Assembly (NCBI GenBank): GCA_020024105.1
Contig: JAHHUH010000041.1
Coordinates: 1 to 6,428 of the forward strand
Source of the DNA: Phascolarctobacterium sp.
GTDB taxonomy: Bacteria > Bacillota > Negativicutes > Acidaminococcales > Acidaminococcaceae
Length of the DNA stretch: 6,428 bases
Reading direction: 5' to 3'
Part shown: positions 1 through 6,100 of the stretch, piece by piece
Layout: each line of letters starts with the position of its first letter
Numbering within the stretch: the stretch's first letter is position 1
Made by a program: the position numbers and the translations under genes
Notes under the pieces: generated by a model
What the model was told of the DNA's origin: nothing
The model's database searches: none
The model's input: only the letters and a program-made list of their open reading frames with translations

Positions 1-24
1 GTCTTATATTTAATTTCACCAAAA

Positions 25-53
25 ATATTACTATTGTTTTGCAAATTTGTCAA
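25..53 (-). promoter_or_regulatory. Sigma70-like promoter reading out of the left edge
   Basis: On the minus strand a perfect -35 TTGACA (48-53) is followed after exactly 17 bp by TAATAT (25-30), four of six matches to TATAAT. Transcription would start near position 18 and leave the window to the left, so the gene served is not visible. The surroundings are extremely AT-rich, which raises the chance of a fortuitous match; the perfect -35 with ideal spacing is the main support. Confidence 0.42.
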
Positions 54-370
54 TATTACAATTTATTTGAATATAGTTTTTATTATGTATATTGTTCATT
101 ACTACATTTAATCTTTTTTGCAGTTTTTATTTTCAAAATTTAATTTTCTTTATTTGTAGCAATTGTATAAAACGTTCTAATTAATTTTATTCTTACACTA
201 TTAATTAATTTCTAATAGCATTTTTATGTAACATAGTATTTTAATATTCTTATATTTGCTTTCTCTCCTTTAATTCATAATTTTCGTAGAAAAAAACTAT
301 ATAAACAGGCTGCACATCATACTAAACTTAAATCTAAAAATCTAATCTTAGGAAAGTAGTTTTTTCATGG
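54..370. other. AT-rich stretch without a recognisable gene
   Basis: This stretch is very AT-rich and stops interrupt all frames at short intervals. A 10-bp direct repeat, TAATTAATTT, occurs at 178-187 and 202-211 and is likely trivial in such sequence. A purine-rich AAAGGAG-like site on the minus strand near 263-270 has no start codon at a usable distance. The right end could contain more of the eroded insertion sequence that follows, but I cannot recognise it there. Confidence 0.5.
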
Positions 371-825
371 CAAAATATGATTCCAAATTTAGGAAAAACT
401 AATATTAGAATATTTATCTGAATCATTTTATGGATATGTATAATGGTGAAATCATAAGCTATAGAATAAACAAGAGTCTGTCAACTAAAAATATTATGGA
501 CGCCTTAGAGAAAGCCATAGCAAGAACTGCAAATTATCCTTACAAAAAAACTTCCACTCAGCCCAAGATTAGACCTATCAGGTGAAGAGATGCTCAATAA
601 AGAAAACTATTCCAGAGCAGGTCTCGTAAAACCACTCATCACAATAACCCTATAATGAATAATTTCTCTAGCTCATTGAAAAAAGAAATATAGTATGGAG
701 CATTTTATTACCGTGGCAAAAAATTAAAGACCACAATAAAAAATATCTAAAGTATTACAGCGAAAAAGCAAAGATTAGAACGGTTAAGTTCTGTTTAATG
801 CAAGCTAAGCATTTTAGCAGCAAAA
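371..825 (+). pseudogene. Eroded IS3-family (IS150-like) transposase OrfB remnant
   Basis: Fragments of the DDE integrase core appear in order but in three frames with several stops. PN-LGKTNIRIF (383-415) resembles the PNxxWxTDITEF block. YLNHF-MDMYNGEIISY (415-462) resembles YLSPVMDMYNGEIISY, and the same frame runs on as NKSLSTKNIMDALEKA to about 540. FHSAQD-TYQ (552-581) resembles LHSDQGWQYQ. SRK...NNPIMNNFSSSLKKE (616-687) resembles SRKGNCxDNAxMENFFxxLKxE. KKQRLERLSSV (763-795) resembles the KRIKxKLxGLSPV end. Relative to the family the catalytic D, D and E read N, A and N, so it cannot encode an active transposase. The N-terminal OrfA and the left end were not found. The call is from remembered family motifs, not an alignment. 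Confidence 0.72.
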
Positions 826-851
826 AAATACGTAACAGATAAAAATCTGTT
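822..851 (-). terminator. Candidate terminator downstream of the helicase gene
   Basis: AACAGAT (834-840) and ATCTGTT (845-851) form a perfect 7-bp stem around a 4-nt loop. Read on the minus strand, the stem is followed after five bases by seven T (complement of A at 822-828). This is about 70 nt past the helicase stop codon and in the correct orientation. The stem is AT-rich and the T run is offset by several bases, so termination may be weak. Confidence 0.45.
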
Positions 852-863
852 GCATAGTAAAGC

Positions 864-884
864 TTTAACTTTTTAATAGCGCAC
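864..884 (+). repeat. Possible eroded right inverted repeat of the IS3-like element
   Basis: Positions 864-884 read TTTAACTTTTTAATAGCGCA plus C. This resembles the terminal sequence that follows OrfB in many IS150-group elements, which has a TCTAACTTTTT-like core then a GC-bearing tip. It lies about 40 bp after the last recognisable OrfB block, where an end is expected. The matching left repeat was not found, so this is a position-based inference. Confidence 0.22.
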
Positions 885-919
885 TTACTTAGGGTGGTCC
901 TTCCTATGTTCCGAGGCTA

Positions 920-3814
920 TTAACCCTTTTCTGCCTCCTGCTTCTGGTAGCAGTAGTAACGGAAATCGCAGTTACTGCAGATGCGTCCATCCTCGGCCCT
1001 ACCTGTAAACTGCTTCTTCATAATGGCATGGGCCGTGTCCTCAAAGTCCTCCATAACCTGCTGAACCGCCTGTCTATCGTAGGGGAAATCCAGCTGGGGC
1101 GCCTCCTGCTTTTCACCGGTGTAATACAGCTGTAGCTTCTCCACGGGCAGACCTGTTTTTTCCTCCACCAGCTGAGCATAAAAATACAGCTGCTGCTTAT
1201 AGCGCTCTAGACGTTGGCGTAGCTCCTCACTGCGGGGCTTCTGCTCCGACTTAAAGTCTACCAGAATCAAGCCCCCTCCCTCCTGGCGCACCAAATCCAC
1301 CGTGCCCTCCAAAATGTAGTCAGCCTTTACCTGACTTACCTCCAGCTCAGCCGCCTTCACCTGCTGCCAATTTCCCTGCTGACCGGCTACATAGGCCATT
1401 ACCTGGCGCAGAGCCGCTTCTCTTTGGGGTGGCGCCAGATATTTATGCTCCTTCTGGGCCAGGGATTGATAATTCTCCTCCAGCCATTCGGCAATCTGCT
1501 CCTCCTTAATCAAATACTCCCTTCCCCGCAGGGCTGCCTTATGGATATCCTCCAGGGTTTCGTGAATCAGCGTACCGAAGAGAATGGCATTGGAGCGGAC
1601 GGGCACAAAGCCCAGCTCCTTATAAAATTTATACTGACGAGGACAGGTTTTGTAAACCATCAGGTGGGAGGTAAAGGAGAAAATAGGCTTTAGCTGCAGC
1701 AGCTTCACCTGGTGCAGCTGCAGCAGCTGTGGTTGGTAAACCCTGTCCTGCCAGCTGGGCAATGGATGATAAAGCTGCTGAAAGCTACGGGAAGGCACCT
1801 GTCGCCAGCCGCCACTTTCCACACAGGTCAGCACCAGCAGATCCTGGGCCCTGGAAAAGGCCGTATAATACAGGCGCCAAAAATCAAAATACTTCAGCTT
1901 TTCCGGCGGCTCATAGGGTGGGCGCTGGGCGTAACGCTCCAGAATTTTTTCTACATACAGCTCATCCTGGCCCTTGGGATTATAGGCGGCATTATCTCTC
2001 AGCGAGCCCACAAGGACGATGGGAAATTCCATTCCCTTAGCCTGATGAATGGTTAAAAAGGAAACACAGCCGCTAGGAGCATAGGAGGAAAAATCCTCAA
2101 ATTCATTCAGTCCACCATCCAAAAGCAGGCGCAGGTAGGTGTTGAACAGTCTTTCCGTAGTTTTCTCCAGCTTACTGCCGGAAAGCACCTCCACCTGGTG
2201 TAAATATTCGTACTGCCCTAAAACCCGGGATAAAATAGCTAAATTATGCAGGGGTCGCGCATCCATAACCTGCCCCAGCAAATCCCTGTCCAAAAGCTCT
2301 CGAAAGGGACTGAACTGCAGCAGCTTGTAAAAAAGTCCGGCATAGGCATAATCCGTCGTGCCCTGCAAAGCTCTATGCTCCTCCCGCAGCTGACGAATCC
2401 AGGCCTGCAGGTCCTCATGCCCCGGCTGCTCCGCTATCTGGCGGGCCTGCAGAAAGCAACTTTGGAAATAGGCATAGTGTGCCTCGGGTAAAAACTCAAA
2501 GGCATTCTTAAACAACCCGTTAACATACTGGGGAAAGAGCGCCAGCAGGCAGCCCAGGGCCAATTTAATTTCCGGTCTTTGGAAAAACATATCCGAACGG
2601 GGTGAATAAACCTGGATACCATGCCGCTCTAGATAGGCAGCCAGATTAGTAACCTCCCGCCGCTTCACGCTTCGGAATAGAAAGGCCACCTGATTATAGT
2701 CCGTCAGCTTCCCTAAACGCTTCAGCTGCTGTAAAAAATGCAGCACCTGCTCCTGCCACTGCTCCTCATCCTCCAGAGCACTCAGCTTCAGCACGGAAGC
2801 CTGATTGCCACCTGCTGGCCGTGAGGGTAGGATGGTTTTACTATGGCGGCAGTTACCCCAGCAAAAATGCAGCTGAGCCTGCTGATCCATCCACTGATTA
2901 TAAAAATCTATAATGCCCGGCTCAGAGCGGTAATTAACCACCAGCTTGACCAGCCTGCACCGGGCAAATTTATTAGGGAATTCCAGAATATTACGGACGG
3001 TAGCCCCACGGAAACGGTAGAGGCCCTGGTCATCATCTCCTACCACGCAAAGATTCTGCCTGCTCCCTGCCAGCAGCAGGGCAATCTGCTCCTGGACATA
3101 ATTGGTATCCTGATATTCGTCCACCATAATATATTTCAGCTTTCGCTGCAGCTCTCGCAATACCTGGGGATGCTCCTGCAGCAGCTGATAGGCATTAACC
3201 TGGATGGAAGCAAAGTCCAGCAGATTATTTTCCACCAGCATCCTCCGATAGCGGGACATAATGGCCCCAATTACCGCAATGGCAGGCTCCGGTGAGCTGA
3301 GCAGTCCATCCACATCCACCAGCTCCTCCCCTAAGCGGGTGGCAATATTAGCAATATAACGGGCCCTGGTGTAGGCATTTTTCGTAGCAAAGAATTGCTC
3401 CAGATTATCAATATCCTTAAACAGCTCCATATTCTGGTAAACCAGATAATACTGGTCAAACTGCTCCAGAACGCGAAAATTCTTTTGCAGGGAGGTCAGG
3501 GGCTGGTATTCCTCCAGCAGACGCAAACAAAGGGAATGGAAGGTGCCGACATACATTTCATTAATGTTGATTTTTAAATTACGGGCTGCCAGCTCATTGG
3601 TCATCCTGGTAATCAGCTCCTGGGCCGCCTTCTCCGTAAAGGTGGCCATAAAAATCTCCTCCGGCTTAACCCCCTGCTCCTGAATCAGATACAGGGCCCG
3701 CTGAACCAGAGTGTAGGTTTTACCCGTACCTGGTCCGGCAATAATCAGCAATGGCCCCTCCGTAGTCCGGATGGCCTCCTGCTGCTGGGCATTCGCTCCG
3801 CCAAAATCAAACAT
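920..3814 (-). CDS. UvrD/PcrA-like SF1A helicase fused to a RecB/Cas4-type nuclease
   Basis: ATP-dependent DNA helicase-nuclease of about 964 residues, expected to unwind and degrade DNA in repair or recombination in the cytoplasm. Helicase motifs in order (numbered from the chosen Met): Q-motif Gln near 9-11, Walker A GPGTGKT 27-33, motif Ia TFTEKAAQE 58-66, Walker B DEYQDT 232-237, motif III GDDDQGLYRFRGA 259-271, motif IV VNYRS 293-297, motif V TIHQAKGMEF 588-597, motif VI YTAFSRA 650-656. The C-terminal PD-(D/E)XK domain shows Cys724, GTLIHE with His751, GTVDL with Asp840, LVDFK with Asp853 and Lys855, the QxxxY-like QQLYFYA near 874-879, then Cys946, Cys949 and Cys955 in a C-x2-C-x5-C array. 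That cysteine pattern matches the iron-sulfur staple of AddB and Cas4 nucleases. All key residues look intact. Two further Met codons lie upstream (3821-3823 and 3818-3820), but the ribosome binding site abuts them, so the third Met is preferred. There is no operon partner: the left neighbour is an IS remnant and the right neighbour is divergent. Base composition is near 50% G+C on sampled lines, clearly above the flanks. It is not classical AddA or AddB, since both activities sit on one shorter chain and no partner is visible. Confidence 0.93.
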   Translation of the reverse strand: MFDFGGANAQQQEAIRTTEGPLLIIAGPGTGKTYTLVQRALYLIQEQGVKPEEIFMATFTEKAAQELITRMTNELAARNLKININEMYVGTFHSLCLRLLEEYQPLTSLQKNFRVLEQFDQYYLVYQNMELFKDIDNLEQFFATKNAYTRARYIANIATRLGEELVDVDGLLSSPEPAIAVIGAIMSRYRRMLVENNLLDFASIQVNAYQLLQEHPQVLRELQRKLKYIMVDEYQDTNYVQEQIALLLAGSRQNLCVVGDDDQGLYRFRGATVRNILEFPNKFARCRLVKLVVNYRSEPGIIDFYNQWMDQQAQLHFCWGNCRHSKTILPSRPAGGNQASVLKLSALEDEEQWQEQVLHFLQQLKRLGKLTDYNQVAFLFRSVKRREVTNLAAYLERHGIQVYSPRSDMFFQRPEIKLALGCLLALFPQYVNGLFKNAFEFLPEAHYAYFQSCFLQARQIAEQPGHEDLQAWIRQLREEHRALQGTTDYAYAGLFYKLLQFSPFRELLDRDLLGQVMDARPLHNLAILSRVLGQYEYLHQVEVLSGSKLEKTTERLFNTYLRLLLDGGLNEFEDFSSYAPSGCVSFLTIHQAKGMEFPIVLVGSLRDNAAYNPKGQDELYVEKILERYAQRPPYEPPEKLKYFDFWRLYYTAFSRAQDLLVLTCVESGGWRQVPSRSFQQLYHPLPSWQDRVYQPQLLQLHQVKLLQLKPIFSFTSHLMVYKTCPRQYKFYKELGFVPVRSNAILFGTLIHETLEDIHKAALRGREYLIKEEQIAEWLEENYQSLAQKEHKYLAPPQREAALRQVMAYVAGQQGNWQQVKAAELEVSQVKADYILEGTVDLVRQEGGGLILVDFKSEQKPRSEELRQRLERYKQQLYFYAQLVEEKTGLPVEKLQLYYTGEKQEAPQLDFPYDRQAVQQVMEDFEDTAHAIMKKQFTGRAEDGRICSNCDFRYYCYQKQEAEKG

Positions 3815-3823
3815 CGCCATCAT

Positions 3824-3829
3824 CCTTCC
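3824..3829 (-). promoter_or_regulatory. Ribosome binding site that decides the helicase start
   Basis: The minus strand reads GGAAGG immediately before ATG ATG GCG ATG. The first ATG (3821-3823) has no spacing and the second has 3 nt, while the third (3812-3814) has 9 nt. Normal Shine-Dalgarno spacing therefore supports translation from the third Met, giving a protein beginning MFDFGG. Confidence 0.65.
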
Positions 3830-3855
3830 ATTACTCGATTTAACATACTATAACT

Positions 3856-3864
3856 ATTATAGCA
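3856..3864 (-). promoter_or_regulatory. Extended -10 promoter of the helicase gene
   Basis: The minus strand reads TGC-TATAAT: a perfect -10 hexamer (3856-3861) with the TGn extension (3862-3864). No good -35 lies 16-18 bp upstream, which is usual for extended -10 promoters. The predicted start near 3849 leaves a leader of about 35 nt that includes the ribosome binding site. Confidence 0.6.
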
Positions 3865-3936
3865 TTATCTGCATTCAATTGGTGTAACCCAGGAGCTGTA
3901 AATCCTATTTGTGAAATATATGTCAATTATCCTTAA

Positions 3937-3965
3937 TTTACTGTCCATCGACTTACTCGTAAACC
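3937..3965 (+). promoter_or_regulatory. Weak candidate promoter giving a leaderless SIR2 transcript
   Basis: TTTACT (3937-3942, four of six matches to -35) and TAAACC (3960-3965, three of six to -10) are separated by 17 bp. The predicted start falls at about 3972, the A of the SIR2 ATG. This agrees with the lack of any Shine-Dalgarno sequence before that ATG, but the hexamers are poor and the match could be chance. Confidence 0.2.
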
Positions 3966-4349
3966 GTATCGATGTATAAAAACTGGAATGATATTGTTAA
4001 CGATTTTCCTACTATTCCTTATCTTTTTGTAGGTTCTGGATTAACCAAAAGATATTATAACCTACCGAGTTGGGGCGATTTACTAAAACATTTTATTAAA
4101 ATTATTTCCGATGATGAATTTGCATATCAATATTATTTAGATAAATGTGGTCAAAAGTTTGAAGCAGTTGGGACCCTTTTGGAAAAAGATTTTAATGAAA
4201 AATGGTTCAATACTCCCTCAATTAGGAGTACGGCTCCTGATGTAGCAAAGTCTGTTAGGGAAGGTGTTTCTCCCTTCAAAGCAGAGGTATCTGAATATAT
4301 TAAACAACAGAGCCTTCTTCAAGAAAAATATAGTGAAGAAATTGGCCTA

Positions 4350-4352
4350 TAA
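4350..4352 (+). other. In-frame nonsense codon in the SIR2 gene
   Basis: The codon after ...EEIGL is TAA, followed directly by KKLIDNNISGF and the catalytic TTNYD motif in the same frame. A single-base substitution explains it. A 126-residue product made up to this point would lack the Asn and His catalytic residues and be inactive. Confidence 0.85.
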
Positions 4353-4694
4353 AAAAAGCTTATAGACAACAATATCTCTGGCTTTATTACAACTAATTAT
4401 GATACCTTCTTGGAAAGAATTGCACCCAGCTATAAAGTATATACTGGTCAAGAGAAACTAATTTTTTCACCCTTACAAGAGGTTGCGGAAATATTTAAAA
4501 TTCATGGTTCGGTAAATAAACCTTCTTCTATTGTAATAACAGGTGAAGATTATAACTATTTTAATCGCAACTGCGCATATTTAGCTACAAAGCTAATAAC
4601 TATTTTTATGGAATATCCCATAATTTTTATTGGTTATTCCATTAGCGGCCCCAACATTCGTACAATTTTACAAGCTATGGTTATTTGTCTATCG

Positions 4695-4701
4695 AAAAAA
4701 A
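4695..4701 (+). other. A7 run at the SIR2 frameshift
   Basis: Upstream reading (...VICLS, frame of 3972) ends in WKNCPIDLFLLNEILS and a stop at 4752-4754. Shifting by -1 inside this run gives KKNMEKLSNRFIFVKRNT, which is the expected continuation of a SIR2 domain. One lost A (A8 to A7) explains the break. Confidence 0.75.
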
Positions 4702-5549
4702 TATGGAAAAATTGTCCAATAGATTTATTTTTGTTAAACGAAATACTAAGTTGAACGATGAAATTCGTGTAACACCTTCAACAATGTATTTTGATAATAA
4801 CAAAAGTATTACCATGACTCAATTGGAAACCAATAATTTTAAGCTGGTTTTTGAACCTTTGCAAAATAAACGTGCAGGCATTCCTATACGATTGTTAAGA
4901 ATTTTAAAAGAGGAATTATGCAACTACACAATTACTAATAAGCCTACTAAGCATGTATTTGTCAATACCTATGATCCTACAGTTTCTGATGATAAAATTT
5001 GTTTTTCAATAGGACAAGAAGCACACCTAGTAAAAAATGGATTAGTAGGAATAAATTCTAAACAATGTTACAAATACATTTTATTTGATAACGAAATTCC
5101 CTATGCCTGCGATGACATATTAGAATACTCAATTCCCAGTTTACTATCTCAAAACCCCAGATTACCAATTTTTAAATTTTTACATAACGCCACTAAACCT
5201 CATACAGAAATAAGAGATAAAATAAAGTATAGTGAGTGCTGCTTCGAAGGCTTAATTAGTAGTAGTATAAAAAAGAATCGCTACCGTAAAAATTTTACTG
5301 ATAGAAGTGTTTCTGGAATATTAAAGCAGTACACAGAAAATAACGAGTTAGACTTACATGCTCTAGAATATCTATCCTATTTAACCGAGAAAGAAATTGA
5401 CATTAAAGAATTGGGAGATTTCTTAACAGATTTCCTAACAAAATATCCAGACGTGTTAGAAAAGCATAATCAAAACAAGAATGGTAAGCTTACCGAAGCA
5501 ACCAAAACTAATCTTCGTAGATTAATAAGAATATATGACTTTTTAAGGT

Positions 5550-5614
5550 TCTACAAATAAAAGAAAACACTCCAGAATAGTGAATAACAATAACCCACCA
5601 TCTAGAGTGTTCTC
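5550..5614 (-). terminator. Hairpin with T-rich tail on the minus strand
   Basis: GAAAACACTCCAGA (5563-5576) pairs with TCTAGAGTGTTCTC (5601-5614) at 12 of 14 positions around a 24-nt loop. Read on the minus strand, the stem is followed by TTTTCTTTTATTTG, a good termination tail. Read on the plus strand, the tail after the stem is C-rich, so it would end the SIR2 transcript only poorly. It fits best as the end of the minus-strand unit starting near 5706. Confidence 0.55.
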
Positions 5615-5706
5615 CCTTGAATCGTAACTAAAATTATTGATAAATTTATAGAAGAACCCGAAATATAGTACCAAACAATAAGCTACCGCATCCTAAGTCC
5701 TCCACT
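5555..5706 (-). ncRNA. Predicted 150-nt minus-strand transcript, small RNA or decayed toxin gene
   Basis: Two tandem promoters upstream and a terminator-like hairpin downstream delimit a transcript of about 150 nt. It begins near a 5-bp inverted repeat (ACTGT-TC-ACAGT, 5704-5715). A strong ribosome binding site GGAGG (5699-5703) sits 7 nt before ATG (5689-5691), but the reading is ATG CGG TAG, so only Met-Arg would be made. One base out of frame, 5687-5646 reads GSLLFGTIFRVLL then stop, a short hydrophobic string like the membrane part of small holin-like toxins of Bacillota. Either it works as an RNA, or it is a toxin gene that lost its frame. The unit converges on the SIR2 gene. Confidence 0.42.
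5683..5703 (-). promoter_or_regulatory. Strong ribosome binding site before a two-codon ORF
   Basis: GGAGG, a 7-nt spacer, ATG, CGG, TAG. The initiation signals are near ideal but the frame closes after one sense codon. This is consistent with a frame-damaged small gene, or with ribosome loading having a regulatory role as in minimal leader ORFs. Confidence 0.5.
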
Positions 5707-5712
5707 GTTCAC

Positions 5713-5740
5713 AGTTTATCATATTACCTAAATATGTCAA
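5713..5740 (-). promoter_or_regulatory. Proximal promoter of the small minus-strand unit
   Basis: The minus strand has a perfect TTGACA (5735-5740), a 16-bp spacer and TAAACT (5713-5718; four of six matches). Predicted start is near 5706, just upstream of the GGAGG ribosome binding site. Confidence 0.5.
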
Positions 5741-5745
5741 TACAT

Positions 5746-5774
5746 TTTATACTGGTCTATATCTAATTTGACAA
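5746..5774 (-). promoter_or_regulatory. Distal promoter of the small minus-strand unit
   Basis: The minus strand has TTGTCA (5769-5774; five of six), a 17-bp spacer and TATAAA (5746-5751; five of six). Predicted start is near 5739, inside the -35 of the proximal promoter, so the two would be in tandem and could interfere. Confidence 0.45.
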
Positions 5775-5786
5775 AATACGGTGATT

Positions 5787-5981
5787 TTAAATGTTAGAAT
5801 GAAAGTACAGAAATTTCTCTATTTCTCTTTTATTTTTTACATAAACAAAATCCACACACCCGGGCTGCAAATCGTTTAACTTGATTTCTCTAACATTATT
5901 CTATACGATATCTTTAGAAAAATACCTTGTAGCTAAATTTCTTTTTGGATTTGAAGCTCCAGATATGACGTTTAGCTGCTC
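5787..5981 (-). pseudogene. Possible unidentified gene fragment with one internal stop
   Basis: One minus-strand frame reads 26 codons beginning EQLNVISGASNPKRN, a TAG at 5901-5903, then 37 codons including DLQPGCVDFVYVKNKREIEK, to TAA at 5787-5789. The residue mix is protein-like, unlike the other frames here. There is no start codon or ribosome binding site, and its upstream end runs into the tRNA-operon terminators. I do not recognise a family. Chance is a real alternative at this base composition. Confidence 0.2.
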
Positions 5982-5996
5982 GGTCTTTTTTCTTAT

Positions 5997-6026
5997 AAAA
6001 AAGCACCTCTCCTAGGGCAGGTGCTT
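5997..6026 (-). terminator. Second (distal) Rho-independent terminator of the tRNA operon
   Basis: AAGCACCT (6001-6008) and AGGTGCTT (6019-6026) form a perfect 8-bp stem with a 10-nt loop. On the minus strand it is followed directly by a run of T (complement of A at 5997-6002). On the plus strand no T run follows, so the orientation is clear. Confidence 0.8.
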
Positions 6027-6036
6027 ACAGTAGCCT

Positions 6037-6073
6037 ACAAAAAGAAAACTCCTAATACTTACGTATTAGGAGT
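6037..6073 (-). terminator. First Rho-independent terminator of the tRNA operon
   Basis: ACTCCTAATAC (6048-6058) and GTATTAGGAGT (6063-6073) form a perfect 11-bp stem with a 4-nt loop. The minus strand continues with TTTCTTTTTGT, a good termination tail. It lies about 40 nt past the end of tRNA-Leu and is backed up by the second hairpin. Confidence 0.8.
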
Positions 6074-6100
6074 ATTTATGGCGCTGTTTTGCTTGTCCCG

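Larger units (their letters stand above)
3972..5560 (+). pseudogene. SIR2-domain anti-phage-type protein, broken by a stop and a frameshift
   Basis: Conceptual product of about 529 residues. The N-terminal SIR2-like Rossmann domain (about 15-260) shows FVGSG near 19-23 for nucleotide binding, ITTNYD with Asn142, KIHGS with His178, and FIGYSIS near 219-225. Asn and His are the catalytic pair of NAD-hydrolysing SIR2 defence proteins such as ThsA and DSR2. The remaining 270 or so residues form a mainly charged, probably helical C-terminal region that I do not recognise; in this class such regions usually sense infection. Two lesions break the gene. Codon 127 is TAA (4350-4352) with homologous reading continuing in the same frame. 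The frame then moves by -1 at the A7 run 4695-4701, after Ser241; the rest reads openly to TAA at 5558-5560. The family motif GYSxSDPNI also reads GPN here, at residue 226. The start ATG has an in-frame stop four codons upstream and no Shine-Dalgarno sequence. G+C is near 32% on a sampled line. No HerA, STAND or TIR partner is in the window. Calling it a pseudogene assumes no sequencing error. Confidence 0.85.

Noticed and set aside
856..866. TAAAGCTTTA palindrome after the IS remnant
   Set aside because: Ten AT-rich bases of dyad symmetry are expected by chance here and it has no terminator tail.
1..919. CRISPR array or other regular repeats in the AT-rich left part
   Set aside because: Only short AT-only repeats occur, without regular spacing or unique spacers.
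2434..2622. Overlapping minus-strand frame of 62 codons
   Set aside because: It is an alternative frame inside the helicase coding region without a ribosome binding site or recognisable motif.
1424..3577. Several open plus-strand frames of 60-150 codons inside the helicase gene
   Set aside because: They are antisense to a protein with all helicase and nuclease motifs in order, have no own signals, and encode low-complexity Leu/Gln-rich products typical of shadow frames.
3921..3926. Minus-strand TTGACA upstream of the helicase
   Set aside because: No acceptable -10 lies 16-18 bp downstream. The extended -10 at 3856-3864 is a better promoter and is closer to the gene.
4695..4701. Programmed -1 ribosomal frameshift in the SIR2 gene
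   Set aside because: The run is in phase as g-AAA-AAA rather than the efficient A-AAA-AAG arrangement, I see no clear stimulatory structure, and the upstream TAA would stop most ribosomes first.
3972..5560. Helicase and SIR2 gene as a two-gene defence system
   Set aside because: They are divergent, have separate signals and very different composition, and the SIR2 gene is broken while the helicase is intact. The known SIR2 partner HerA is a different ATPase type.
5768..5800. TTGACA on the plus strand followed by TAGAAT
   Set aside because: The spacing is 21 bp, too long for a sigma70 promoter, and no plus-strand gene follows. The same bases fit a minus-strand -35 better.
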